Virus record (IMG/VR): IMGVR_UViG_3300036761_003779
Location: 1-64,000 of that record
Strand: one strand, 5' to 3'
DNA length: 64,000 nucleotides
DNA from: a virus
A model generated the notes under the pieces. The model ran no database searches. It was not told where the DNA came from and saw only the letters and a program-made list of their open reading frames with translations. This document shows positions 23,925 to 31,340 of the stretch, piece after piece; the first letter of the stretch is position 1, and each line of letters starts with the position of its first letter. The position numbers and the translations under genes were made by a program.

Positions 23925-25087
23925 GGCCGCCTCGACGCGGACCAGTCCGCGGAGAGGTCCCGCGGCTCCCGCTCCTCCCCGGACGGTCCGGCGGAGAAGC
24001 CGCCCGTGGGGTCCGCGGCGTCCCCGGCCATCACGGTGAAGAGGTCCGCCTCCTCCGCGCTCCCCGGCTCGTAGCCGAAGAGGAAGCGATCCCGGGCGGA
24101 AAGCGGCCAGCCCTCCGGGCGGTCCTCCCCGGCGTCCGGGATCCGGACGCCCAGCTGCGCGGCGATGGTCGCCCGGTCCGAGCAGCTCTCGTTGAAGTCC
24201 GCCACGCTGTAGTCCAGGTCCGGCGCCCCCGGCGCGGAGCGGACCCGGTTCCGGCCGCAGCTCCGGAACAGGCACCCGAACGCCTCCGACATCGTGTGCG
24301 CCTTGTGATAGCCGCACGCCCCGGAGAAGTCGCAGCCCGGGCGGAGGTGCATCCCGAGGAGCGGGAAGGCGTCCCACTTCAGGAGCCGGTCCCGGAGGAG
24401 CCAGGCCACCGCCACGGTGTCCTCCGCCTCGGAGAAGGTCATCCGCCGGGCGCACATCCCCTTCAGCGCCATGAAGTTGATGCTCAGGGAGAAGCGGTGG
24501 ACCACGGAGATCGGGAGCGCCGTCCGCGCCTCCTGCCAGCTCCCCTTCCCCGCCTCCACGATCTCCCGGTAGACGTCCTTGGCGTGACGCGCCAGGGAGA
24601 CCAGGCCCGCGAGCTTCCGCTCGTCCCGGAAGGACGCCTCGTGGAAGCGGAACGGGATGTCCAGGTGGTTATTGTCCCGCGTCCCCATCGACGCGAAGAC
24701 CACGCCGAGCCGCGCCCGAGCGATCTGCTCGAAGGACCACCGGGAGAGGTTCTCCACGGAGAAGGTGAACTGGGGCGCCTCCATCGCCAGGGGGAGCGCC
24801 TGACCGCGGAGGACCGCGCGGACGACCGCCTCCCGCGCCTCCGGGGAGGCGTCCTCCCAGCGCTGCCGCATCGAGGTCCGCCAGGTCCCCCAGGTCGACG
24901 TGGCCATGCAGTACATGGCCCGGTAGGGGTTCCGCGAGGCGTCGAGGAGGTCCACGCGGATCCCCTCCACGCCCCGGTAGAAGCGGGTGTCGAACTCCGG
25001 GGAGGCGGAGGGCGCCGTCCCCATCAGCTCCCGGAGCTTCCGCAACTCCTCCACGCGCTCCGCGCCCGTCTTGACATCCGTGCTCAT
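23921..25087 (-). CDS. ThyX-like flavin-dependent thymidylate synthase homologue, divergent
   Basis: A 388-residue protein with ThyX-like landmarks: APQFTFSVENLSRWSFEQIA at residues 104-123, ARARLGVVFASMGTRDNN at 123-140 where classical ThyX has RHRxxSxNExSxRY, and ARTALPISVVHRFSLSINF at 187-205 followed by ALKGMCARR. The canonical RHR signature is therefore replaced. The C-terminal part is longer than in ThyX (usual length 220-260) and has extra cysteines (GCDFSGACGYHK, FRSCGRNR). It may act on dUMP with a different carbon donor or product. Coupled at both ends by four-base overlaps. Confidence 0.62.
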   Translation of the reverse strand: MSTDVKTGAERVEELRKLRELMGTAPSASPEFDTRFYRGVEGIRVDLLDASRNPYRAMYCMATSTWGTWRTSMRQRWEDASPEAREAVVRAVLRGQALPLAMEAPQFTFSVENLSRWSFEQIARARLGVVFASMGTRDNNHLDIPFRFHEASFRDERKLAGLVSLARHAKDVYREIVEAGKGSWQEARTALPISVVHRFSLSINFMALKGMCARRMTFSEAEDTVAVAWLLRDRLLKWDAFPLLGMHLRPGCDFSGACGYHKAHTMSEAFGCLFRSCGRNRVRSAPGAPDLDYSVADFNESCSDRATIAAQLGVRIPDAGEDRPEGWPLSARDRFLFGYEPGSAEEADLFTVMAGDAADPTGGFSAGPSGEEREPRDLSADWSASRRP

Positions 25088-26064
25088 CTCGTCCTCCTCT
25101 CCCGGGCGATCCGGAGGACCGCCTCAAGCGCCCGCGCCGGGTCCGCCGCGCGGTGGGCCCCGGCGACCTCTCGCCCCGCGTTCAGCTCGTTCTCGACCAG
25201 GACCACGGGCACGCCCGCGGAGACCACCTCCGCCGCAATGACCGGGTCGTCCTCCAGCATCGCCAGGAGCCCGGGGAACCGCTCCACGATCCGCCGGTGC
25301 TTCTCCCGGTCGAAGAGGACCGCCTCGTGCCGGAGCCCGTTGGCGTCGAGCCACTCCAGGGTGTCCGCGTAGATCCGGCTGAAGCGCCAGTAAGGCCGCG
25401 CGGAGAGGAGGACCACGTTCAGCCCCTCCGCCCGGAGCCCGTCGAGGAGCGCCTTCGCGCCCGCCCGGACGCGCTGCTCCCGCTTCGCGCCGCTCTCCCG
25501 GTAGCGGTCCTTGAGCTCAAGGTAGCGCCGCGCCCCCAGCTCCCCCCGGAGCGCGGAGAGGAAGGGCACGTCCCCGCGCCGCTCGAAGGAGAACTCCGGA
25601 ACGGTCTGGCAGACCCACTCGCAGAACACGGCCGGGTAGTCCGAGAGGACCCCGTCGATGTCGACGGCCACGACCCGCTCCGACCCGGGCGGGATGGCCC
25701 GGAGGCGCTGCTCCATCCCGTAGCGGTACTCGACCACCTGGGTCTTCCGCTCGAACTCCTCCTCGATCTCCTCCGCGGAGAAGTCCCAGACGTTGGCCAG
25801 CCCGAGGAGGAACTTGAGGCAGTCGATCCACTCCTCCAGCACGTTCGTCCGGATCACCGGGTCCGGGCTCTGGCGGTGCATCTTCCAGGAGGTCTCCCCC
25901 AGCAGCTCGTGAAGCTCCCCCTCCACGTGGAGGACGAACTCCTTGGACCAGTGGATCCGGTCCGTCGGGGAGAGCGCCCGGACGTCCCCCAGGCCGCGGT
26001 CTGCGAAGAAGCGCCGGTTGAACTCCATCTGCCTCGCCAGGAGGTCCCTGAACGCCTCAGACAT
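25084..26064 (-). CDS. Fusion of dimeric dUTPase-like and HAD phosphatase domains
   Basis: Residues 1-120 look like the all-alpha dimeric dUTPase/MazG-like family: VLHVEGELHELLGETSWKMH at 44-63 and LEEWIDCLKFLLGLANVW at 76-93 carry the Ex2-3E and ExxD metal ligands. Residues about 130-326 form a HAD phosphatase with VVAVDIDGVLSDYP (DxDG at 135-138), VVLLSARPYWRFS and a later EDDPVIAAEVV acid pair, like 5'-nucleotidases. The fusion could make dUMP from dUTP and dephosphorylate a chosen dNMP such as dTMP. The ATG overlaps the oxidoreductase stop by eight bases. Confidence 0.75.
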   Translation of the reverse strand: MSEAFRDLLARQMEFNRRFFADRGLGDVRALSPTDRIHWSKEFVLHVEGELHELLGETSWKMHRQSPDPVIRTNVLEEWIDCLKFLLGLANVWDFSAEEIEEEFERKTQVVEYRYGMEQRLRAIPPGSERVVAVDIDGVLSDYPAVFCEWVCQTVPEFSFERRGDVPFLSALRGELGARRYLELKDRYRESGAKREQRVRAGAKALLDGLRAEGLNVVLLSARPYWRFSRIYADTLEWLDANGLRHEAVLFDREKHRRIVERFPGLLAMLEDDPVIAAEVVSAGVPVVLVENELNAGREVAGAHRAADPARALEAVLRIARERRTR

Positions 26065-26959
26065 GGGACACCAGGTCCCGGAGCGCCTCCTCCGCCACGT
26101 CGTGGAGCCGGATCCGGTGGTCCCAGCGGGCCATCCTCCCCATGTGCCGGACCAGCCCGCCGGACTCCTCCGCCGGCCGCGGCTCCCCGAGGACCTGGAG
26201 GAGGGCGTCCCGGACGACCCAGGAGCCGTTCACCACCTCGGGGAACCAGGGCGGGGTGTCCCCGTTGAACTCGTAGGCGAAGGTCCCGCCGGGGAGGATC
26301 GTGACCCGGTCAAACGGGATGCGCGGGTCCGTCACGTAGACCCAGCGGAGGCCGGCGTCCCGCGCCACCCGGAGGGCGTCCGCCCAGGCCATCCCCTCCG
26401 CAAAGGACTTCCTCCCGATGCACCAGGTCCCCTCCCGCCGGAGGAGCCCGTCGAAGGCCGGCGCCGGGAGGGTGTTCACCAGCAGGCCGGTCTCGTACAG
26501 CTCGTCCCCCGCCTCGACGCGCACGCGCCCCGTGGCGGGCTCGGGTCGGACGAACGAGACCTTACCCAGCCAGACGCGCACGCGCGCCTCCAGGGCTGCG
26601 CAGAGGGCATCGACGGTGGTACGGAAGCACGTCAGGAGCCCGGGCGCCCCGGAGGAGACCGCGGAGGAGGGCGCCGCCGCCGGCCGCCCGCTCCGGCGGA
26701 GGTACTCCGCCCGCTCACCCGGCGTGACGTCCTGCGTCACCCCCCGGGGACCCCAGAAGCCGAACCGGACCTCCTCCGTGTCCGCCGGGAGGCCGAGGTC
26801 CCGGAGGACCGCGGCCATGCCCGGGGAGGACCAGAGGTGGCTCGGGGCCAGGCGCCGCGTCTCCGCGTCCCCGCCCGGCCGCTCCCCCAGGCAGGGCGCC
26901 CGGAGGAGGTGGGCGCAGAGGAGGCCGACCGGCCCCGCCCCAATCACGAGAGCGTCCAT
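26057..26959 (-). CDS. FAD-dependent oxidoreductase
   Basis: A 300-residue flavoprotein. The N-terminal MDALVIGAGPVGLLCAHLLR is the classic FAD-binding beta-alpha-beta turn. A later LLVNTLPAPAFDGLL segment resembles the ATG motif of amine-oxidase-like flavoproteins. The substrate is unknown. It is the first gene of the coupled nucleotide cassette, and FAD-dependent enzymes are known in phage pathways that build hypermodified thymine, so a role in modifying a base or amino acid side chain is inferred. ATG with GGAGGGGAGAC upstream. Confidence 0.72.
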   Translation of the reverse strand: MDALVIGAGPVGLLCAHLLRAPCLGERPGGDAETRRLAPSHLWSSPGMAAVLRDLGLPADTEEVRFGFWGPRGVTQDVTPGERAEYLRRSGRPAAAPSSAVSSGAPGLLTCFRTTVDALCAALEARVRVWLGKVSFVRPEPATGRVRVEAGDELYETGLLVNTLPAPAFDGLLRREGTWCIGRKSFAEGMAWADALRVARDAGLRWVYVTDPRIPFDRVTILPGGTFAYEFNGDTPPWFPEVVNGSWVVRDALLQVLGEPRPAEESGGLVRHMGRMARWDHRIRLHDVAEEALRDLVSHV

Positions 26960-26971
26960 GTCTCCCCTCCT

Positions 26972-28369
26972 CTACTTGCTCTTGGACTTGGGGGGCTTCT
27001 TCCCGTACCGCTTGAAGACCGCCTCGGACATCCGGAGCGCCTCCTTGGCGACGTCCCCGCGGTAGATGTAGTTGTCCCGCCCGTAGTGGCGCCGCTTCCG
27101 CTCCTCCGGCGGGTAGAAGTCGCAGCCCTCCGCCAGGTCCTTCCCGAAGAAGCCGTCCTCCACGCAGAAGCAGACCCGGAAGCCCCGGAGCATGACGCTG
27201 ATGCGGCGGACGTGGTCGACGTCCCAGTACGAGGTGAACTGTTTGCTCACCGACTTGGTCCAGCCGTCCGGCATCTTCTCCGTGAGGACCTCGTTCAGCT
27301 TCTGCGCCTCGATCCCGTGGACGTCCGCCCCCCGCGCGGAGGCGGTCCGCCGGCGGGTCTCCGCCGCCTCGACCTCCTTGAGGAGGACGTCCTTCGTCTT
27401 CCGCGTGTTGTTGGCCGTGATGGCGATACCCAGCGACTTCGCCCTCGCCTGGATCTCCTCGAGCTTCATCTCCGGGTCCTCCTCTCCTTCGTCGTCCGAG
27501 ATTGCGGCGCCGCACGCCCAGCAGCGCTTCATGTCCCCGTCGATGGGCGCGTTGCAGCGCCCGCACACGTAGTCCAGCTCGCGCTCTCCGAGCTTCCCCA
27601 TCACCTCCTCGTAGGCCCCCCGGACCGTCCGCTCCGTCACGTCGACGTCGAGGACCTCCTTGGCCGACTCGCGGAGGGTCTGCAGGGAGAGGACTTTCCA
27701 CCGGGGTCCCTTCTCCGGGACCACTGCCGTCGCGTTCTCCATCAGTACCTCCTTCAGCTCATCACTAGACGAGATGAGGTCCCTCATGCGCCGCGCCGCG
27801 GAGGGGACCCGAAGCGCCCGGTTGCCAACAAGCGCCGGCGCGGGCAGCTCCCCGCTGAGGAGCTGAACGAGCAGCGCCAGCGCCTCCCCGGAGATCCGCG
27901 CCTCCGCCCGCCGGAGGAGGTCGGAGAGGATGAGCCGCTCCTCCTGCCCCTCGTCCGCCTGCTCCGGAAGCTCCTCGACCACGATCTCCTCCGGCCGGAG
28001 GAGGCGCCGCGCCGCCCGCCGCATCGCCATCCGGGCGGAGATCTCCACGAAGGTCTCGATGCCGACCAGCTCCACCTCCCCGCGGACGCGGTGGACCTCC
28101 CGGGCGTGCGCCCGGAGGTCCCGCCGGTCGAGGAACGTCCGGCCGCAGACCGGACAGAAGTGGAGGAACCGCCGCGCGCTCCGGGAGAGGGAGAGGAGCC
28201 CCTCCACCCGGAGGTCGTCCAGGTCCGCGGTCGGGGCAAGGTTCGTGAAGCGGTTGAGCGCCTCGAGCCCCGCCCGGCGGAGCCACGGTTCGTACTCATG
28301 GGCAACCAGATTGAAGTTGAAATCCGTTGGGTTGGCACGATACTGGAGCAGCGCGGACTCTCTCCTCAT
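26972..28369 (-). CDS. Sigma-factor-like transcription protein with embedded zinc finger
   Basis: A 465-residue protein. The first 170 residues look like sigma-70 region 2 (FNFNLVAHEYEPWLRRAGLE, DLDDLRVEGLLSLSRSARRF, then ETFVEISARMAMRRAARRLL), but a C2H2 finger, FCPVCGRTFLDRRDLRAHAR, is inserted between the two halves. A zinc ribbon, CGRCNAPIDGDMKRCWACG, follows in the middle, and the C-terminal domain is unknown. It may redirect host RNA polymerase to phage promoters. The ATG at 28369 has CGGAGGCCGC upstream; earlier in-frame ATGs lack this. Confidence 0.5.
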   Translation of the reverse strand: MRRESALLQYRANPTDFNFNLVAHEYEPWLRRAGLEALNRFTNLAPTADLDDLRVEGLLSLSRSARRFLHFCPVCGRTFLDRRDLRAHAREVHRVRGEVELVGIETFVEISARMAMRRAARRLLRPEEIVVEELPEQADEGQEERLILSDLLRRAEARISGEALALLVQLLSGELPAPALVGNRALRVPSAARRMRDLISSSDELKEVLMENATAVVPEKGPRWKVLSLQTLRESAKEVLDVDVTERTVRGAYEEVMGKLGERELDYVCGRCNAPIDGDMKRCWACGAAISDDEGEEDPEMKLEEIQARAKSLGIAITANNTRKTKDVLLKEVEAAETRRRTASARGADVHGIEAQKLNEVLTEKMPDGWTKSVSKQFTSYWDVDHVRRISVMLRGFRVCFCVEDGFFGKDLAEGCDFYPPEERKRRHYGRDNYIYRGDVAKEALRMSEAVFKRYGKKPPKSKSK

Positions 28370-28452
28370 GCGGCCTCCGGGGGGTGGGACGGGATAGGAT
28401 CTGGACCCTAGCCGCATTCTTTCTCTGTGTAAAGGGTAAAGTTGGAACATGC
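28370..28452. promoter_or_regulatory. Intergenic leader with operator-like decamer
   Basis: This 83-base gap precedes the sigma-like gene. It contains ATTCTTTCTC at 28416-28425 on the plus strand. The same decamer occurs in minus orientation inside the promoter at 29426-29454 and with one change at 31020-31048. A minus-strand TTGAGC followed 17 bases later by TTTACA is a weak promoter candidate. Confidence 0.3.
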
Positions 28453-29175
28453 TCAAACCGTTATCTTTTCGCTCGTCGCAAGCACGCTCCGGACCGACGA
28501 CCCGTACCAGGCCGCGCCCGCCTTCGGGGGGACCCCGCGGGCGTTCAGCATGTCCGCGATCTTGTGGGAGGAGATCCCGTCCGCCCGCGCCGCCCGCATC
28601 TCCTCGAGGACCGCCGCCTCCGCCGGGTCCGGGAGCAGCCGGTCCCCCTCCCGCCGGAAGCCGAAGGGCGTCCGCCCGAAGACCCGGCCGGTCGCCCGGC
28701 AGCGCGCCGTCGCGTCCCGGCAGCGGGCGGAGATCATCTCCCGCTCCATCTCCGCCATGGCGGCGAGGATGGTCATCGTGAACCGCCCGTGCGGCGTCGA
28801 CGTGTCCATCTGCTCCCGGACGGAGACGAAGCCGCGCCCGGCCCGGGCCAGGTCGGAGACCACGGTCAGGAAGTCGAGGGTGGAGCGGCTCAGCCGGTCG
28901 ATGGCGTAGACGATCAGGGCGTCCGCCTCCCCATCCAGGACCGCCTCGAGCGCCCGGCGGAGCGCCGGCCGCTCCAGGTTCTTCCCGGAGAGCCCGGCGT
29001 CCACCTCGACGCGGAGGAGGTCCGCGTCCGTCAGCGCCGCGTAGGCGCGGAGCTTCTCCTGCTGATCCCCGAGAGAGACCCCGCCGCGCGCCTGCTCCTC
29101 CGTCGACACCCGGGCGTAGCCGATCAGGCGGGTCCGCCCCTCCGGGCGGAGCATCTTCGTCCGTGGCCGCGCCAT
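28453..29175 (-). CDS. Serine recombinase (resolvase/invertase family)
   Basis: A 240-residue serine recombinase that would cut and rejoin DNA through a 5' phosphoserine link. The catalytic serine is in IGYARVSTEEQ (Ser24), the conserved VYAIDRLSRSTLDF segment carries the DRLxR motif, and the E-helix region is MTILAAMAEMEREMISAR. The C-terminal 70 residues (FGRTPFGFRREGD, AARADGISSHKIADMLNARG) form a recombinase/HTH DNA-binding part. No paired inverted repeats are obvious nearby. It could invert DNA, resolve multimers or integrate. ATG overlaps the upstream stop as TGATG. Confidence 0.88.
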   Translation of the reverse strand: MARPRTKMLRPEGRTRLIGYARVSTEEQARGGVSLGDQQEKLRAYAALTDADLLRVEVDAGLSGKNLERPALRRALEAVLDGEADALIVYAIDRLSRSTLDFLTVVSDLARAGRGFVSVREQMDTSTPHGRFTMTILAAMAEMEREMISARCRDATARCRATGRVFGRTPFGFRREGDRLLPDPAEAAVLEEMRAARADGISSHKIADMLNARGVPPKAGAAWYGSSVRSVLATSEKITV

Positions 29176-29402
29176 CAGAGCACCTCCAGGACCGCGAAGA
29201 GGGGGACCTTGACGGAGAGCCGGCCGGTCGCGCAGGCGTTGACCGCGTTCGCGGCGAACCAGGCCAGGCGCTCCGCGTCGACCACCAGGACGCGGAGGGT
29301 CACGCGGTTGACCTTCTGGATCTGGCAGCGGCCCCAGAAGTTCACCAGGATCTCCGCCCCCGTCTTGAGCGCCTTCAGCTCCTCCACCGTCGGCTTCGCC
29401 AT
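29175..29402 (-). CDS. Hypothetical protein, 75 aa
   Basis: A 75-residue soluble protein (MAKPTVEELKALKTGAEILV) of unknown function, alpha/beta in character, perhaps a small barrel. The ATG is chosen because AAGGAG lies six bases upstream; an earlier in-frame GTG would place the ribosome-binding site inside the gene. It is the first gene after a strong promoter-like element and is coupled to the serine recombinase, so it may regulate that enzyme. Confidence 0.65.
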   Translation of the reverse strand: MAKPTVEELKALKTGAEILVNFWGRCQIQKVNRVTLRVLVVDAERLAWFAANAVNACATGRLSVKVPLFAVLEVL

Positions 29403-29425
29403 GTTGTTCTCCTTGTTCACCCTTA

Positions 29426-29454
29426 CATCTTAGCTTCGAGAAAGAATCTGTACA
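29426..29454 (-). promoter_or_regulatory. Sigma-70-type promoter candidate P1
   Basis: On the minus strand, TGTACA (29449-29454), a 16-base spacer and TAAGAT (29427-29432) precede the 75-aa gene and the serine recombinase. A 26-base core matches P2 at 31020-31045 in 23 positions, which supports conservation for function. The -10 lies 25 bases before the chosen ATG. Confidence 0.55.
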
Positions 29455-29456
29455 GG

Positions 29457-29496
29457 GGTAAAATGAGGGGGAGGCGTTTTTTTTCGCCTCCCCCTC
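29457..29496 (-). terminator. Rho-independent terminator after the UvrD-like helicase gene
   Basis: A perfect 12-base-pair stem (29465-29476 with 29485-29496), GAGGGGGAGGCG on one side, closes on an eight-base homopolymer loop. On the minus strand it is followed by ATTTTA. It begins 13 bases after the helicase stop and ends just before promoter P1, so it separates two transcription units. Confidence 0.75.
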
Positions 29497-29508
29497 CCGG
29501 CCTCCCGG

Positions 29509-30978
29509 TCAGCGGACGTAGACCAGCTCGGCCCGCGCGCGGGTGATGGCAACGTACAGGCAGTTGCTCTCCTGCCCGCCCTCCCGGAAGGAGTCCCGGA
29601 GGAGCCACACGCGGTCCCGCTCGAGCCCCTTGGCGCGGTGGGCGGTGGAGAGGGTCACGCGGGAGGCGTCGTCCGTGTCCGAGAACAGCTCCTCCAGGCG
29701 GGTCTTCAGCTCCGCCGTGGTCTCCGCCTCCGGGGCCAGGGCGCGGAGGCAGGCGCAGCGGTCCGAGAGCGCCTCGATCAGGCTCATCTCCGCGTCCGCG
29801 GAGATGAGCTTCTCGCGCTCCCGGTCCTCGTACGCCTCGAGCCAGTCCATCAGGTCCGCCGTGGTGGCGCACTTCGACTTCTCGACCATCCCGAGGATCT
29901 GGCCGAGGACGTCCCGCCCCTGGATGGCGGCCGGGATCCGGTTCCGGAGGAGGTCGAGGCAGATGGGGAGGAGCGGCGCGTTGGCGCGGCAGATGACGAA
30001 GTCGCCGCGGCGGACCTCCGCCAGCATCTTGGCGGCGGTCGAGTCCCGGACAATCCCGACCGGGTTCGAGGCGTCCGCCTCGTAGTCCGGGACCAGGCGC
30101 TTGGCCTCCGCGACGATGGAGGTCCCGCAGCGGTAGGTGCGGGGGAGGAGGAGGGTCCGGGCGTTCAGCTCGGAGACCATCCGGCCGAGGAAGCCGGAGT
30201 CCGCCGCGCGCCAGCCGTAAATGGCCTGGCGGTCGTCGCCGACGGCGATGAGCTGTCCGCCCCGCCTCACGCTCTTGCGGGCCAGCTCGAGCTGGGAGGG
30301 GTTCATGTCCTGCGCCTCGTCCACCACCACCAGGTCGTGCTGCCAGGGGGTGAGGCCGAAGTGGTGGGGGAACCAGAGCTGGTCGTCGAAGTCCACCTTC
30401 GAGCGGTCCGCGGCGGAGACCTCCATGGCCCGGGCGGCGAGCCGCGCGAGCGCCTCGATCTCCGCGTCCTCGTCCGCCACCCCGTAGCGGCGCCCCAGCT
30501 CCTCGATGGCGGCGAGGTCCGCGGGGTCCGTCAGGGTGATCTTGGCCAGCGTCGCCAGGCGCTGGACCTTCCCCTCCGGGCTGATGACCTTCTCCGCGGC
30601 CGCCGCCAGCTGCCGGCACGCCTCCCACGCCGCGTCCCGCCCCTTCTTGGCGTCGACCTCGATCCCCTTCCCCCACGCCTTCTTCACGGTGGCCAGGCCG
30701 ACGGAGTTCAGGGTCTTGGCGGAGGCGGTCTTCCAGTCCAGCCCGGCCTCCTGCAGCCGCTGGTCCAGCTCCTTGGCGTTCTTCACGTTGAAGGCGCAGG
30801 TGAGGACCTTCCGGGAGGCGTTCTTCCGGCAGTACCGGATGACCGCCTCGATGACCGTGGTGGTCTTGCCCGTCCCCGCGCGGGCGAGGATGACGAGGTC
30901 CCGGCGGACCGCGTGGATGGTCTCGACCGCCGTGAAAATGGCCTCCTGGTAGGTGCTCCAGCTCTTCGTCGTCTTCAT
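29509..30978 (-). CDS. UvrD/Rep-like superfamily 1 DNA helicase
   Basis: A 489-residue SF1A helicase that unwinds DNA 3'-5'. Motif I is LARAGTGKTTTVIEAV near residue 30, motif II VVVDEAQDMNPSQLEL, motif III VGDDRQAIYGWRAAD, motif V LSTAHRAKGLERDRVWLL, and motif VI LYVAITRARAELVYV at the C-terminus. It is compact relative to cellular UvrD (about 700) and lacks large 1B/2B insertions, as in phage versions. The ATG at 30978 has AAAAAGGAG upstream. It has its own promoter-like element (P2) and terminator, so it seems to be expressed separately. Confidence 0.9.
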   Translation of the reverse strand: MKTTKSWSTYQEAIFTAVETIHAVRRDLVILARAGTGKTTTVIEAVIRYCRKNASRKVLTCAFNVKNAKELDQRLQEAGLDWKTASAKTLNSVGLATVKKAWGKGIEVDAKKGRDAAWEACRQLAAAAEKVISPEGKVQRLATLAKITLTDPADLAAIEELGRRYGVADEDAEIEALARLAARAMEVSAADRSKVDFDDQLWFPHHFGLTPWQHDLVVVDEAQDMNPSQLELARKSVRRGGQLIAVGDDRQAIYGWRAADSGFLGRMVSELNARTLLLPRTYRCGTSIVAEAKRLVPDYEADASNPVGIVRDSTAAKMLAEVRRGDFVICRANAPLLPICLDLLRNRIPAAIQGRDVLGQILGMVEKSKCATTADLMDWLEAYEDREREKLISADAEMSLIEALSDRCACLRALAPEAETTAELKTRLEELFSDTDDASRVTLSTAHRAKGLERDRVWLLRDSFREGGQESNCLYVAITRARAELVYVR

Positions 30979-31019
30979 GGTCGGCTCCTTTTTGGGACTC
31001 CGAGTTGTGCTCACATCCT

Positions 31020-31048
31020 CATCTTAGCATAGGGAAAGAATCTGTCCA
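31020..31048 (-). promoter_or_regulatory. Sigma-70-type promoter candidate P2
   Basis: Minus-strand TGGACA (31043-31048, five of six matches to TTGACA), a 16-base spacer and TAAGAT (31021-31026) with a TG two bases upstream of the -10. It lies in the 134-base gap before the helicase gene. The 26-base core is shared with P1, including the GGGAAAGAAT/GAGAAAGAAT block that could be an operator. Nothing else is evident in the rest of the gap. Confidence 0.58.
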
Positions 31049-31112
31049 TCAGAAAAGCGCAGGTGGAGGCACTTTGTATCCGCCGGCTCGATAGACCTGG
31101 GATGAGGGGAGG

Positions 31113-31340
31113 TTAGGAGCGGCCGCGAATGGGCGTCTCGAGGTAGGACACGGCGTCGGCGGAGAGGATCCACCACCGCCGGCTCACCGGGTCCTGATGA
31201 GCGCGGAGCTTCCCGGCGCGGATGTCGTAGAGGACCGCCACGCGGGAGACCCCCCGGAGGCGCGCCACCTCCGGGATGCTGAAGAAGTTGCGGATCGGGA
31301 CGCGCCGCGCCACCGCCCCGCCTGCCTGCGTTGCCATCAT
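31113..31340 (-). CDS. Excisionase/MerR-like helix-turn-helix protein, 75 aa
   Basis: A 75-residue DNA-binding protein of the HTH_17/excisionase type: FFSIPEVARLRGVSRVAVLY forms the helix-turn-helix, followed by the wing RAGKLRAHQDPVSRRWWIL and a C-terminal helix. It may act as a repressor or as a directionality factor for the nearby serine recombinase. The start is the first of two adjacent ATGs, overlapping the primase stop. It is last in its transcript, just before promoter P2. Confidence 0.75.
   Translation of the reverse strand: MMATQAGGAVARRVPIRNFFSIPEVARLRGVSRVAVLYDIRAGKLRAHQDPVSRRWWILSADAVSYLETPIRGRS

Noticed and set aside
28453-29175. Invertible segment next to the serine recombinase
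   Set aside because: I looked for flanking inverted repeats and alternative fibre ends near the gene and saw none; the tail fibre lies over 12 kb away.
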